Assembly (NCBI RefSeq): GCF_024703995.1 | Contig: NZ_JAMXQV010000020.1 | Coordinates: forward strand, 141,305-205,304 | Direction of reading: 5' to 3' | DNA: 64,000 nucleotides | DNA from: Amycolatopsis iheyensis | GTDB lineage: Bacteria > Actinomycetota > Actinomycetes > Mycobacteriales > Pseudonocardiaceae | Part shown: positions 57,380 through 64,000 of the stretch, one piece after another | Layout: each line of letters starts with the position of its first letter | How positions within the stretch are numbered: position 1 is the stretch's first letter | Notes under the pieces: model-generated | Told to the model about the DNA's origin: nothing | The model's input: only the letters and a program-made list of their open reading frames with translations | The model's database searches: none | Program-made: the position numbers and the translations under genes

Positions 57380-57805
57380 TCATTCCGACGTCGACAACAT
57401 CCTCAGGTCCGCGCCCGCCGCTTCGAAGACGCCGCGGGGGTTCGGGACCAGTTTTCGCAGCTCCAGGTCCATCATCCCCAGCGTGCAGCTGATCTCCGCG
57501 GCGACCGTGCCGTCCAGCTTGGTGATCGTCGAGTCCATCTTGAACGTCTTGCCCGTGCCGAACTTGACGTCGCACGTCACGTCGACCTCGTCGCCCGCTC
57601 TCAGCTCTCGGCGGAACACCACGTTCGTCTCCAGCAGGACCGATGCCACGTTGCCCAGGCCCTTCAGCGCGCCCGCCGCTTCCAGCAGCTCGAGCCGGGA
57701 AACTTCGCCGTACGAGTGGTACACAGCGTGGTTGAGGTGGCCCAGGGTGTCCAACTCGTAGTGCCGGACCTTGATCCGGGTCCGGAACGGCTCGCGCTCA
57801 GTCAC
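57380..57805 (-). CDS. Acyl-CoA thioesterase (4HBT hot-dog fold)
   Basis: 141 residues, GTG 57805. The opening KVRHYELDTLGHLNHAVYHSYGEVSRLELLE has the catalytic aspartate region of 4-hydroxybenzoyl-CoA thioesterases (Asp-x-x-Gly-His-x-Asn). The central helix and strands (VASVLLETNVVFRRELRAGDEVDVTCDV) complete the hot-dog fold. It hydrolyses some acyl-CoA in the cytoplasm. It is 14 bp downstream of glnE on the same strand and could be co-transcribed with it. Confidence 0.85.
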   Translation of the reverse strand: MTEREPFRTRIKVRHYELDTLGHLNHAVYHSYGEVSRLELLEAAGALKGLGNVASVLLETNVVFRRELRAGDEVDVTCDVKFGTGKTFKMDSTITKLDGTVAAEISCTLGMMDLELRKLVPNPRGVFEAAGADLRMLSTSE

Positions 57806-57819
57806 CCGCCCACTGTAGG

Positions 57820-60795
57820 TCAGGCCTCGTAGAACAGGTGCTCCACTACGGTGTGCGCCCGCCGCGTGATGCGGCGGTACAGGTCCAGGAACTCCCCCGG
57901 GTCATCGTCCGACGACTGGCCCAGCACCCGAGCCACCGCCACCAGGTCGCGGCCCGACCCCGGGACCTCGTCGACCGCCTTGCCGCGCACCAGCATCCCC
58001 GCGTTGCGCACGCGCGTCGCCAGGAGCCACGCCTCGCGCAGTGATTCCGCTTCGGACTCCGAGGCCAGCCCGGCTTCGGGCAGGCACGCCAAGGCCTCCA
58101 GCGTCGACGTCGTCCGCAGGGCCGGGTTCGCGCCCGCGTGCTGGAGCTGCAGCAGCTGCACCGTCCACTCGACGTCGGCGAGGCCGCCTCGGCCCAGCTT
58201 CGTGTGGCGGGTCGGGTCGGCGCCGCGGGGCATGCGCTCGGTCTCCACCCTCGCCTTGATGCGGCGGATCTCCCGCGCCTTCGTCCCGTCCAGGCCGCCC
58301 TCGGGGTAGCGGATCGGGTCGATCATCGCGATGAAACGCTCGCCCAGGTCGTCGTCGCCCGCGATGAACCGGGCCCGCAGCAGTGCCTGCGCCTCCCAGA
58401 CCTCGCCCCACCGCGCGTAGTAGGCGCGGTACGACTCCAGCGTGCGGACCAGCGGCCCGCTCCGGCCCTCCGGCCGCAGGTCGGCGTCGACCTCCAGGGC
58501 CGGGTCCGAACTGGGTGCGCCCAGCATCTTCCGGACGGTCTCCGCGACCGACGAAGCGAACTTCACCGCGTCGGCGTCCGAGACGCCTTCAGTCGGCTCG
58601 CACACGAAGAGCACGTCGGCGTCGGAGCCGTAGCCGAGTTCGGCGCCGCCGAGCCGCCCCATGCCGATGACGGCGATGCGGGCCGGCGTCTTGCCCAGCT
58701 CCGCCTGGCGCTGCCGGAACGCCGCCGCCAGCGCGCCCTGCAGCACCGCGACCCAGACCGCGGACAGCGCTTCGCACACCGCCGGGACGTCGAGCAGGCC
58801 CAGCAGGTCCGCGCACGCGATCCGCAGCAGCTCGTGCCGGCGCAGCGAGCGCGCGGCGGCGACAGCGGCGTTCAACCCGGGTTGCCGCCGGACGGCCGCC
58901 CGCAGCGACGTCGCCACCTCGGCCGGCGTGCGACCCAGCAGGCGGGCCGGATCGCCGAGCAGGCGCAGCACCTCGGGCGCGCGCACCAGCAGGTCCGGCA
59001 CCAGCCGCGACGTCCCGAGCAGCAGCGCCAGGTTTTCGACGACCGTGCCCTCATCACGCAGCACCCGCAAGTACCACGGCGTGTCCTCGAGCGCCTCGGA
59101 CACCTTCCGGTACGACAGCAGGCCGCCGTCGGGGTCCGGGGTGTCGGCGAGCAGGTCGAGCAGCACCGGCAGCAGCGCCTGCTGGATCGCGGCCCGCCGC
59201 GAGACACCCGCGGTGAGGGCCTTGATGTGCTGGAGCGCGCCGTCGGGCGCGGTGTAGCCGAGCGCGGCCAGCCGGCTGGCCGCCTGCTTGGTCGTCAGGC
59301 GCAGGGCCTCGGTCGGCACGTTCGCGACCGACTGCAGCAGCGGCCGGTAGAAGATCTTTTCGTGCAGCCGCCGGATGCCCTTCGCGTGCTTCCGGAACTC
59401 CGCCAGCAGCGAGTCGCCCTGGCTCTTGCCGCCGGCGGCCTTCACGCCGCTGGCTCGCGCGAGGATGCGCAGCTCGTCGGTGTCGGTCGTCGCCGGGAAC
59501 AGGTGGGTGCGGCGCAGCCGCCGCAGTTGCAGGCGGTGCTCGATCATCCGCAGGAACTCGTACGACGCGCCCAGCTCGGCGGCGTCCTGGCGGCCGACGT
59601 ACCCGCCTTCACCCAGCGCCGCGAGCGCGTCCATCGTGGACGGCGACCGCAGCTCGTCGTCGATCCGGCCGTGGACCAGCTGCAACAGTTGCACCGCGAA
59701 CTCGACGTCGCGCAGGCCGCCGCGGCCCAGCTTGAGCTCGCGTTCGGCGTGCTCGGACGGCACGTGCCCTTCGACGCGACGGCGCATCTGCTGCACCTCG
59801 CCGACGAAGTTCTCCCGGTCGGCCGCCGACCACACCAGCGGCGCCACCATCTCGGCGTACTGCCGGCCGAGCTCGGCGTCGCCGGCCACCGGACGCGCCT
59901 TGAGCAGCGCCTGGAACTCCCAGGTCTTGGCCCACTTCTGGTAGTAGCCGTGGTGGCTCTCGAGGGTGCGGACGAGCGCGCCGGCCTTGCCTTCGGGGCG
60001 CAGCGCCGCGTCGACCTCGAAGCACGCCTTGCCGACGACGCGCATCATCGTGCTCGCCAGCCGCGTCGCGACTCCGAGGTCTTCGGCTCCGACGAAGATG
60101 ACGTCGACGTCGGAAACGTAGTTGAGCTCGCGGCCACCGCACTTGCCCATCGCGATGATCGCGAGGTTGCCGTCGGCCGGCGCGCCGACCTCGGCCTCGG
60201 CGGCGACCAGCCCGGCGGCGAGCGCGGCCTCGGCCAGCTCGGTGAGCTGCGCGGCGACCTCGACGTAGGTCGGGCGCTCGAGGCCGGTCTCGACGAGGTG
60301 CCCGAGGTCCGCGGCCGCGATGCCGAGCAGCTGGCCGCGATAGCCGATCTTGAGGGCCTGCTCCGCTTCGAGCCCGGTCAGGACCTCGCCCTTGTCGTCC
60401 AGCAGGGACGTGCGCAGCGCTTCCCGGTACTGGGCCGGGTCGGTGCTCTTCTTGCCGGTGAGCAGCTGCCACTCGGCCGGGTTCGCGGCGAGGAAGTCCG
60501 CCAGCGCGCTGGAGGTCCCCAGCACGCTGAGGAACCGGCCGCGGAACGTGCGGTTCGCGCGGAGCTGCTCCTCGAGCCGCGTCCACTCGGCGTCGTCGGC
60601 CTCGCGGATCCGGTCGATGCCGCGCAGCGCGAGGTCGGGGTCGGCGGCGCGGGACAGCGCCGCGATGACGTCGGCGGCCGCGGCGACCGGGCCGCCGTCG
60701 GCCCACCAGCCGGCCGCGCGCAGCTGCCCCTCGGCACGGGCGTCGGTGAAGCCGTACCTCGCCGCCGAAGCGGTCGTTCGCGCGCGGTCTGCCAT
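57820..60795 (-). CDS. glnE: Bifunctional glutamine synthetase adenylyltransferase / deadenylylase
   Basis: 991 residues, ATG 60795. Two nucleotidyltransferase domains: N-terminal (deadenylylase) GKCGGRELNYVSDVDVIFVGAEDLG and C-terminal (adenylylase) GMGRLGGAELGYGSDADVLFVCEP, each with the catalytic DxD. Following each are GKAGALVRTLESHHGYYQKWAKTWE and GRSGPLVRTLESYRAYYARWGEVWE, and LGRGGLRDVEF / LGRGGLADVEW. It controls GlnA activity in response to PII and glutamine. It is located opposite glnA, as in other actinobacteria. Confidence 0.97.
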   Translation of the reverse strand: MADRARTTASAARYGFTDARAEGQLRAAGWWADGGPVAAAADVIAALSRAADPDLALRGIDRIREADDAEWTRLEEQLRANRTFRGRFLSVLGTSSALADFLAANPAEWQLLTGKKSTDPAQYREALRTSLLDDKGEVLTGLEAEQALKIGYRGQLLGIAAADLGHLVETGLERPTYVEVAAQLTELAEAALAAGLVAAEAEVGAPADGNLAIIAMGKCGGRELNYVSDVDVIFVGAEDLGVATRLASTMMRVVGKACFEVDAALRPEGKAGALVRTLESHHGYYQKWAKTWEFQALLKARPVAGDAELGRQYAEMVAPLVWSAADRENFVGEVQQMRRRVEGHVPSEHAERELKLGRGGLRDVEFAVQLLQLVHGRIDDELRSPSTMDALAALGEGGYVGRQDAAELGASYEFLRMIEHRLQLRRLRRTHLFPATTDTDELRILARASGVKAAGGKSQGDSLLAEFRKHAKGIRRLHEKIFYRPLLQSVANVPTEALRLTTKQAASRLAALGYTAPDGALQHIKALTAGVSRRAAIQQALLPVLLDLLADTPDPDGGLLSYRKVSEALEDTPWYLRVLRDEGTVVENLALLLGTSRLVPDLLVRAPEVLRLLGDPARLLGRTPAEVATSLRAAVRRQPGLNAAVAAARSLRRHELLRIACADLLGLLDVPAVCEALSAVWVAVLQGALAAAFRQRQAELGKTPARIAVIGMGRLGGAELGYGSDADVLFVCEPTEGVSDADAVKFASSVAETVRKMLGAPSSDPALEVDADLRPEGRSGPLVRTLESYRAYYARWGEVWEAQALLRARFIAGDDDLGERFIAMIDPIRYPEGGLDGTKAREIRRIKARVETERMPRGADPTRHTKLGRGGLADVEWTVQLLQLQHAGANPALRTTSTLEALACLPEAGLASESEAESLREAWLLATRVRNAGMLVRGKAVDEVPGSGRDLVAVARVLGQSSDDDPGEFLDLYRRITRRAHTVVEHLFYEA

Positions 60796-60824
60796 CACCG
60801 ACCACCGTATCCCGGCAGCCGGGG

Positions 60825-61958
60825 TCAGGCGGCCAGCCGACCCGGTTCGACGTCGGCCGGCGTCGGCTCGGGCACCTGGAAGCTGTGCGCGCTGACGGGA
60901 TTGCGGCGCGAAAGGACGTAGATCCCGATGCCGACACCGATCCCGACCACACCGACGGAGATGGTGCCCGCGGCGCCGAGCGACGCGATCTTGCCGGAGA
61001 TCGCGCCGACGACCGCGGCGGCGGGCAGCGTGAACAGCCACGCGACGACCATCCGGCCGGCCATCCGCCAGCGGACCGGGGCGTCCCGGCGCCCGACGCC
61101 GGAGCCGACGATGCCGCCGGAGCACACGTGCGTCGTCGACAGCGGGAAGCCCAGCCGCGACGAGATCAGGATGACCAGCGCCGAGCTCGTCTGGGCGGCG
61201 AAGCCCTGCGGGCCCTCGATGTCGGTCAGGCCCTTGCCGAGGGTGTGGGTGATGCGCCAGCCGCCGAGGTAGGTGCCGGCCGCCAGCGCGCACGCGGCAC
61301 TGATGATCACCCAGACGGGTGGCGCCGAGCCGGGCGCCAGGCTGCCCGCGCTGACGAGGGTGAGCGTGATGACGCCCATCGTCTTCTGCGCGTCGTTGGT
61401 GCCGTGCGCGAGGGAGACGAGCGAGGCCGAGACGATCTGGCCGACCTTGAACCCGCGGGTGGCCGGGCGGTTCCGGACCAGGAAGCGGTAGACGAGGTAG
61501 GTCGCGACCAGCGCGACCAGGCCGGCGATCACCGGGCTGGCGGCGGCCGGGACGAGCACCTTCTCGACGATCTTTCCGAAGTGGACCGAGTCGGCGCCCG
61601 CCGACACCCAGGTGGCGCCGATCAGGCCGCCGAACAGGGCGTGCGACGAGCTCGACGGCAGGCCGACGAACCACGTCACGAGGTTCCAGACGATCGCGCC
61701 GATCAGCCCGCCGAACACGATCGACGGGCCGATCTTCGTGTCGTCCACCAGGCCGCTGGAGATCGTCTTGGCGACCTCCACCGACAGGAACGCGCCGACC
61801 AGGTTCAGCACCGCGGAGATCGCGACGGCGACGCGGGGCTTGAGGGCCCCGGTCGCGATCGACGTCGCCATCGAGTTCGCGGTGTCGTGGAACCCGTTCG
61901 TGAAATCGAATACCAGGGCCGTGACGACAACGAGCACGACCAGCAACGAGGGCTCCAC
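60825..61958 (-). CDS. pit: Low-affinity inorganic phosphate transporter, Pit family (copy 2)
   Basis: 377 residues, GTG 61958, about ten membrane helices. PiT repeats FDFTNGFHDTANSMATSIATGAL and SLAHGTNDAQKTMGVITL and the loop GLPSSSSHALFGGLIGATW are almost identical to those of the 8071-9195 protein, so the two are close paralogues. The upstream region lacks the clear GTTCA repeats of copy 1 but has an 11-nt-phased run of GTTnA words (62020-62080). No small membrane gene follows, unlike copy 1. ATP-independent phosphate uptake is expected. Confidence 0.95.
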   Translation of the reverse strand: MEPSLLVVLVVVTALVFDFTNGFHDTANSMATSIATGALKPRVAVAISAVLNLVGAFLSVEVAKTISSGLVDDTKIGPSIVFGGLIGAIVWNLVTWFVGLPSSSSHALFGGLIGATWVSAGADSVHFGKIVEKVLVPAAASPVIAGLVALVATYLVYRFLVRNRPATRGFKVGQIVSASLVSLAHGTNDAQKTMGVITLTLVSAGSLAPGSAPPVWVIISAACALAAGTYLGGWRITHTLGKGLTDIEGPQGFAAQTSSALVILISSRLGFPLSTTHVCSGGIVGSGVGRRDAPVRWRMAGRMVVAWLFTLPAAAVVGAISGKIASLGAAGTISVGVVGIGVGIGIYVLSRRNPVSAHSFQVPEPTPADVEPGRLAA

Positions 61959-62019
61959 CCCGACCTCCGAACCCTTGTGGGGACTCCTTCCGCAAGGTAC
62001 CTGACGGGTGACACTCGCT

Positions 62020-62080
62020 GTTAACAGGCCGTTGACGATTGTGACGCTTTCCGTTAAGCGAGCGGTAAAGTCCGTTGACT
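62020..62080. promoter_or_regulatory. 11-nt-phased GTTnA repeats upstream of pit copy 2
   Basis: On the plus strand gttaaca (62020), gttgacg (62031), gttaagc (62053) and ggtaaag (62064) are exactly in 11-base phase, with a further gttgact one base off (62074). This is the spacing of PhoP and GlnR half-sites, but the fourth base departs from GTTCA. The run overlaps the end of the glutamine amidotransferase gene. It is a possible regulator binding site of unknown identity. Confidence 0.4.
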
Positions 62081-62803
62081 CTCGGCAGCGGGCTCGAGCT
62101 CTCCGGCCGCCAACCGGACGAAGCGCTGCGCGAACGGACGCCAGGTTTCCTCGATGTCGGTGTGCACAGTGATCAACTTGTCGTGCTCGAGTGAGCCCGG
62201 ACGGGCGAATTCCGCCAGCTCGGGCTCATCCGCGGCCCAGCTCTCGACGACGGTCGGTGTCGTCTCGATGTGGAACTGGACACCGTAGACACAACGGCTG
62301 ATCCGGAAGGCCTGGTTCTGGTACCGCGGCGCGGACGCGAGCAGCTCGGCGCCGGGCGGGAGCCGGGTGATGGCGTCGGTGTGGAACTGGAGGACGTCCT
62401 GCATGAGCGGCAGGTCGGCGAAGAGCGGGTCGGTCCACGCCGCGTCCTTCTTCGAGACGAGGTGCGGACCGACCTCGGGCCCGTCCGGCCCGACCTCGAC
62501 GCGGCCCCCGGTCGCGACGGCCAGCAGCTGCGCGCCGAGGCAGATGCCCAGGGTAGGCAGCTTCTTCATGGCGGCCTTCGCCAGCAGCCGGCGGACGTCG
62601 AAGAGCCACGGGTGCTTCGCGTCGTCCTCCGCGGCCATGCCCCCGCCGAGGCAGACGACACCCCGGTAGCCGTCGACGTCGGCGGGCAGGTCGTCCTTCG
62701 GCGGCAGCCGGACGTCGAGCTCCGCGCCGGCGTCGGTCAGCCAGTCGCCGAGGGGGCCGAGCGGATCGGACGCGTCGGGCTGGATGATGAGCAGTCGTGT
62801 CAC
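62054..62803 (-). CDS. Class I glutamine amidotransferase-like protein
   Basis: 249 residues, GTG 62803. The catalytic cysteine is in LPTLGICLGAQLLAVATGG (~residue 89) and the His-Glu pair in VYGVQFHIETTP, so the glutaminase triad is complete. GVVCLGGGMAAEDDAKHPWL precedes the domain. This is the GMP synthase-like stand-alone GATase family, which hydrolyses glutamine or gamma-glutamyl compounds (for example gamma-glutamyl polyamines); the substrate is not determined. It lies just upstream of pit copy 2 on the same strand. Confidence 0.87.
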   Translation of the reverse strand: MTRLLIIQPDASDPLGPLGDWLTDAGAELDVRLPPKDDLPADVDGYRGVVCLGGGMAAEDDAKHPWLFDVRRLLAKAAMKKLPTLGICLGAQLLAVATGGRVEVGPDGPEVGPHLVSKKDAAWTDPLFADLPLMQDVLQFHTDAITRLPPGAELLASAPRYQNQAFRISRCVYGVQFHIETTPTVVESWAADEPELAEFARPGSLEHDKLITVHTDIEETWRPFAQRFVRLAAGELEPAAESQRTLPLA

Positions 62804-62822
62804 GCTTTTCAGGGTAGGTGGC

Positions 62823-63251
62823 TCAGCAGGCGCAGCGGATCCCGGCTGTTTGTTCCGGTGTCCCTTCGGTCGGGTACCCGGCGGCGATCCAGCTCGTGAT
62901 GCCGCCGGAGAGCCGTTTGACCTTGAAGCCCAGCTCGGCGAGCTTGAGCGCGCCCTTCGTGGCGGCGTTGCAGTCGGCGCTCTCGCAGTAGCAGACGTAG
63001 ACCAGGTCCCGGTCCAGGTCCTTCGTGGTCTCCGGCGTCAGGTCCCGGTAGGGCAGGTTGATCGCGCCGGGGATGCGAGCGCTTCGGAACGCCTCGGGCG
63101 CGCGGGTCTCCACGACGACGTAGCCCTCGGTGCGGCCGGCCTCGATGTCCCGGACGAGGTCGTCGGGATCGACTTCGAAGGCGAGTTCGGCGCCGAAGTA
63201 GCGCTTGGCGGCCTCCGGGGCCGGGGCGGGGACGGTGAGCGTGCGTGTCAT
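62823..63251 (-). CDS. Rhodanese-domain protein
   Basis: 142 residues, ATG 63251. Rhodanese fold with YVVVETRAPEAFRSARIPGAINLPYRDL and the active-site loop VYVCYCESADCNAATKGALKLAELGF. The candidate persulfide cysteine is in CESADCN, a variant of the classic CxxGxR loop. The final GGITSWIAAGYPTEG is the usual C-terminal strand. It may transfer sulfur or act as a redox-linked domain. The end has a CAC pair. It is divergent from the Lrp gene. Confidence 0.86.
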   Translation of the reverse strand: MTRTLTVPAPAPEAAKRYFGAELAFEVDPDDLVRDIEAGRTEGYVVVETRAPEAFRSARIPGAINLPYRDLTPETTKDLDRDLVYVCYCESADCNAATKGALKLAELGFKVKRLSGGITSWIAAGYPTEGTPEQTAGIRCAC

Positions 63252-63362
63252 GGGGTAAATCCTGCTGGCCGGGGCGCTGCCGGCACAGGGCAGAATCGGG
63301 GTGGAAGCCCGGTGCTGCCGGGGATTTCCCTGTTCTGGCCGTCCGACCCCGGGAGAGTTGCG

Positions 63363-63815
63363 GTGGACCCCCTCGACGACGTCGACTGGCACCTGCTGGA
63401 GCTCCTCCAGGCGGACGGCCGGCTGAGCTTCTCGGAGCTGGGGCGGCGGGTGTCGCTCTCGGGCTCGGCCGTGACGGAACGGGTGCGGCGCCTCGAGGAG
63501 CGGGGCGTGATCACCGGCTACGGGGCGCACGTCGACACGTCGAAGCTGGGGTTGCCGATCGAGGCGCTGGTGCGGGCGCGAGTCCGGAGCTTGGACACCC
63601 CGCGGTTCCGGACGGCGGTGCTGCCGCTGCCGCAGGTCATCGCGGCGGACCACATCACCGGGGACGAGTGCTGGATCCTGCGGGTGCTGTGCCGGGACAC
63701 GGCGGAGCTGGAGGAGCTGGTCGAGAAGGTGCAGCGGTACGGCGAGACGACGACGTCGCTGGTGCTGTCGTCGCCGTTGCGCCGGCGTCCGCCCGCCCGG
63801 CCGACCCGGAAATAG
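63363..63815 (+). CDS. Lrp/AsnC-family transcriptional regulator
   Basis: 150 residues, GTG 63363, with gggagag upstream. The AsnC helix-turn-helix is DDVDWHLLELLQADGRLSFSELGRRVSLSGSAVTERVRRLEERGVITGYGAHVD; the RAM ligand domain follows (LPQVIAADHITGDECWILRVLCRDTAELEELVEKVQ). It senses an amino acid and controls transport or metabolism genes. The divergent rhodanese gene, 111 bp away, is a plausible direct target. Confidence 0.92.
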   Translation: MDPLDDVDWHLLELLQADGRLSFSELGRRVSLSGSAVTERVRRLEERGVITGYGAHVDTSKLGLPIEALVRARVRSLDTPRFRTAVLPLPQVIAADHITGDECWILRVLCRDTAELEELVEKVQRYGETTTSLVLSSPLRRRPPARPTRK

Positions 63816-63867
63816 AGAAAGGGCCTGGGCCGGGAGACCGAAGTCTCTACCGGGCCCAGGCCCTTCT
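63816..63867. terminator. Terminator shared by the Lrp gene and the rrn operon
   Basis: agaaagggcctgggcc... (from 63816) pairs with ...ggcccaggcccttct (to 63865) in a long stem with an inner gagac/gtctc stem. On the minus strand it follows the 5S rRNA by about ten bases; on the plus strand it follows the Lrp stop directly. Confidence 0.85.
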
Positions 63868-63876
63868 CCAACGTAA

Positions 63877-63995
63877 GTTCGGCGGTGTCCTACTCTCCCA
63901 CAACCCTTCGGTTGCAGTACCATCGGCGCTGTCAGGCTTAGCTTCCGGGTTCGGAATGGGACCGGGCGTTTCCCTGACGCTAAAACCACCGAAAC
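63877..63995 (-). rRNA. rrf: 5S ribosomal RNA
   Basis: About 119 nt on the minus strand: begins GUUUCGGUGG and ends CACCGCCGAAC, giving the terminal stem. The conserved CCCAUUCCGAACCCGGAAG, GCCGAUGGUACUGC and GGGAGAGUAGGAC blocks of actinobacterial 5S rRNA are present. The 16S and 23S genes would lie beyond the right edge of the window, upstream on this strand. A long terminator follows at 63816-63867. Confidence 0.97.
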
Positions 63996-64000
63996 ACTAC

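Overview
The window is high-GC actinobacterial chromosome. Gene content, GTG starts and synteny (prfB-ftsE-ftsX-smpB; a ThiF-like/ABC1/WhiB7/UvrD2 block; DUF4191-RDD-glnA-glnE) point to a member of the Pseudonocardiaceae, most likely Amycolatopsis or a close relative. That assignment is inferred from gene content and repeat style, not from a database search. Most of the window is core chromosome. There is no phage, transposase, conjugation gene or CRISPR array.

Layout. 0-4 kb: 3' end of hrpB, a two-gene ABC exporter, and a divergent TetR/flavin monooxygenase pair. 3.9-9.2 kb: a DesK/NarL-type two-component system, a dienelactone hydrolase, two coupled helical proteins, and a Pit phosphate transporter with a PhoP-type box. 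9.4-14 kb: a nitrilase-fold membrane protein, two secreted esterases/lipases and a second monooxygenase; a 169-bp tandem duplication lies between the first two genes. 14-22 kb: a complete histidine-to-formylglutamate operon (hutH-hutU-M20 amidohydrolase-hutF-hutI) with a divergent IclR regulator. 22-30.5 kb: an MFS transporter, a diguanylate cyclase, tmRNA, a sensor protein/kinase/regulator trio, a decayed heme-binding gene and a membrane acyltransferase. 30.5-35.4 kb (minus strand): amidohydrolase, smpB, ftsX, ftsE, prfB and a PadR regulator. 35.7-38.2 kb: two identical initiator tRNAs flanking a second TetR/monooxygenase pair. 38-52 kb: UPF0182, PPA1309-like, PDZ-Lon, zinc-metalloprotease-like, YgjP-type hydrolase, ThiF/E1-like protein, ABC1 kinase, AbiEi-like protein, methyltransferase and whiB7 with small coupled genes. 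52-63 kb: uvrD2, DUF4191, RDD, glnA with a complete GlnR box, thioesterase, glnE, a second Pit, a glutamine amidotransferase, rhodanese and Lrp. The right edge holds a 5S rRNA on the minus strand, the end of an rrn operon.

The genes connect in several ways. Histidine catabolism releases nitrogen as glutamate, while glnA (GlnR box) and glnE (adenylylation) set glutamine synthesis. tmRNA, SmpB and RF2 cover ribosome rescue and termination. WhiB7 is the antibiotic-stress regulator and sits between short coupled ORFs behind a strong terminator hairpin.

The most unusual content is non-coding: a repeated A-A-inverted-A palindromic element, a GC-rich element behind two RNA genes, 21-bp and ~90-bp degenerate tandem repeats, four TTGTCCACA boxes bracketing the ThiF/ABC1 pair, and a strongly over-represented 11-bp near-palindrome. 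Coordinates and motifs were read by eye. Family names rest on remembered motifs and synteny.
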